A DNA stretch of 23,465 nucleotides, taken from Oscillospiraceae bacterium (GTDB lineage: Bacteria > Bacillota > Clostridia > Oscillospirales > Ruminococcaceae). The stretch spans positions 1-23,465 of the forward strand of contig JAHHUB010000002.1 in NCBI GenBank assembly GCA_020024175.1. Reading direction: 5' to 3'. The notes under the pieces were generated by a model. That model saw only the letters and a program-made list of their open reading frames with translations, was not told the origin of the DNA and did not search any database. The position numbers and the translations under genes were made by a program. Below, one piece after another: positions 22,264 to 23,465 of this stretch (positions within the stretch are counted from its first letter, which is position 1; every line of letters starts with the position of its first letter).

Positions 22264-23316
22264 ATGGAGAATATTATAAAACAACATGGAAAAAAATATC
22301 CCAAAATGACGGCACAGGACTTTGTAAAGCTCATATACCAAAATGAATTTGGCTGTGGTCATTTTATATCTGATAAAAATAAATCTTTGGATAAAATAAA
22401 AGCTGAAATTAAACAATCCAATACAGATAATTGTTTTTTTGAAAACATAGGCAACGGATTTTCAAGATTTTGGCTTGGCAAAAATACGGAGGATTTTATA
22501 TCAGCAGATACTGTTAATAAAATATTTATTCTTTCATCGGGAAAAACAGGAGATATTTTATCTTTTAAAAATAAACTTTCGGTTTTTTACAATATGACAA
22601 AAAACAGTGAAATAAATGTTTCATTAAAAGATACTGAAATTTATCTAAAAGAATATGAAAAAGAAAATTTCCCCATGGTAAGCCACAGTGATATTTTCCA
22701 CAAAGAATATAAACCTGCCTACAAAGTTATGAAAACCTGTTTTGCATTTTATTTTAACCTTATTTCAGAAATTGAAAAACGACTTTCTCAAAATAAAAAA
22801 ACAGTTGTCAGTATTGATGGCAGATGTGCTTCCGGTAAAAGCACATTGGCTAAACTTCTCAAAGATATACTGGATGGTGAAATAATCAGCACCGATGATT
22901 TCTTCCTGCCCTTTGAAAAGAGAACACCAGAAAGAATGGCTGAATGCGGCGGAAATCTCGATTATGAAAGGTTTAAGGCTGAGGTAATTGAATATATTCA
23001 CAGTGAAAAAGAATTTACTTATGGTGTATTTTCATGCTGCAATGGAAAAATAGAAAGTAAAAAGAAAATTTCTCCGAAAAAACTGATTATTGCAGAAGGC
23101 TCTTACAGTGGGCATGAATATTTCGGTAACCCCTATGATATAAGAGTGTTTCTTACAGCAGATACTGACAGCCAAAAAAAGAGAATTTTGGCTCGTAACG
23201 GAGAAAAAATGCTGAAGAATTTTGAAGAAAAATGGATTCCTATGGAAGAAAAATATTTTGAAGGTCAAAAGATAAAAGGAAAAAGTAATTTTATAATTGA
23301 TACAAGCATTTTTTAG
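22264..23316 (+). CDS. Two-domain protein with P-loop uridine-kinase-like C-terminal domain
   Basis: A 350-residue protein. The C-terminal half (about residues 178-350) is a P-loop small-molecule kinase: VVSIDGRCASGKSTLAKLL has Walker A GRCASGKS (186-193), then STDDFFLPFEKRTPERM, Y-E-R-F, I-I-A-E-G-S-Y-S, and V-F-L-T-A-D with R-I-L-A-R-N, all uridine-kinase-like. The N-terminal half (about 1-165: MTAQDFVKLIYQNEFGCGHF) is a domain I know only from unnamed clostridial proteins. The start at ATG 22264 has AAGGTG 6 nt upstream; an in-frame GTG at 22255 overlaps that site. It is probably co-transcribed with the S-component gene and may phosphorylate the imported compound, which is inference. Confidence 0.78.
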   Translation: MENIIKQHGKKYPKMTAQDFVKLIYQNEFGCGHFISDKNKSLDKIKAEIKQSNTDNCFFENIGNGFSRFWLGKNTEDFISADTVNKIFILSSGKTGDILSFKNKLSVFYNMTKNSEINVSLKDTEIYLKEYEKENFPMVSHSDIFHKEYKPAYKVMKTCFAFYFNLISEIEKRLSQNKKTVVSIDGRCASGKSTLAKLLKDILDGEIISTDDFFLPFEKRTPERMAECGGNLDYERFKAEVIEYIHSEKEFTYGVFSCCNGKIESKKKISPKKLIIAEGSYSGHEYFGNPYDIRVFLTADTDSQKKRILARNGEKMLKNFEEKWIPMEEKYFEGQKIKGKSNFIIDTSIF

Positions 23317-23465
23317 GGAAAAGGACGCATAAAATCATATTGATTTAAAAAACTATGCTTTGGACAGAATTATTAATACTAAAAGTTTTAATCAATTTTT
23401 TCAAAAAATTGTAGGGTAAAGGGATAATGCCCCTAACGCTTTCCGCAGCAAATGAAATACTTTTT
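23317..23465. other. Right-edge non-coding stretch with inverted repeats
   Basis: No gene is identifiable. CAATTTTTT (23393-23401) and AAAAAATTG (23403-23411) are perfect inverted arms with one central base. TAGGG (23413-23417) pairs with CCCTA further on (about 23431-23435). A minus-strand frame is open from the window edge to a TAA at 23345-23347 (about 40 codons, no Met). It could be the 3' end of a convergent gene or the edge of an interspersed repeat; the window ends too soon to decide. Confidence 0.35.

Noticed and set aside
23345..23465. Minus-strand partial gene at the right edge
   Set aside because: Forty codons without a Met, a ribosome binding site or family resemblance are too few in AT-rich DNA to call a gene.

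Overview
The window reads as chromosome from a motile, low-GC, AT-rich member of the Clostridia (Bacillota). The evidence is the gene order (TIGR02530-type protein, flgE, flbD, motA, motB, fliM, fliY, cheY, fliO-P-Q-R, flhB, flhA, sigma factor, two rod proteins, cheC, cheD, FapA/DUF342, PilZ), a FliY with CheC-type phosphatase motifs, AGGAGG-type ribosome binding sites, frequent TTG/GTG starts, and AT-rich spacers. I cannot name a genus from sequence alone.

Region 1 (1-17566, + strand) is one almost unbroken late flagellar/chemotaxis cluster. It starts inside the gene before the hook gene. It then encodes the hook (FlgE), FlbD, the stator (MotA/MotB), the switch (FliM, FliY), CheY, the flagellar export gate (FliO/P/Q/R, FlhB, FlhA), the motility sigma factor FliA/SigD, two rod/hook-family proteins, CheC and CheD, a FapA-like beta-solenoid protein and a YcgR/PilZ-type protein. 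Most genes overlap or are separated by fewer than 60 nt. The exception is a 175-nt motA-motB gap with its own promoter-like sequence. Absent from their usual places are fliL (between motB and fliM) and flhF/flhG (after flhA); cheA, cheW, cheB and cheR are not in the window.

Region 2 (17567-17782) is a convergent junction with two strong hairpins, one a bidirectional terminator.

Region 3 (17783-21013, - strand) holds an EF-G paralogue whose G3 motif has Leu in place of the catalytic His. It has a TTGAAA-17-TATAAT promoter with a perfect 18-bp palindrome just downstream of the predicted start site. Behind it lies a two-gene MNT-HEPN-type pair in which the MNT partner has lost the recognisable catalytic motif.

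Region 4 (21036-23316, + strand), divergent from the MNT-HEPN pair, holds a DUF3842 protein, a putative transcription attenuator (17-bp stem plus six U) in front of an ECF-transporter S component, and a two-domain P-loop kinase-like protein. The last two look like an uptake-plus-phosphorylation pair for an unidentified vitamin or nucleoside-like compound. The right edge (23317-23465) is non-coding or the start of a repeat or convergent gene, and is unresolved.

The most promising items for follow-up are the catalytically degenerate MNT/HEPN pair, the attenuator before the S-component/kinase pair, and the EF-G paralogue with its palindromic operator-like site.
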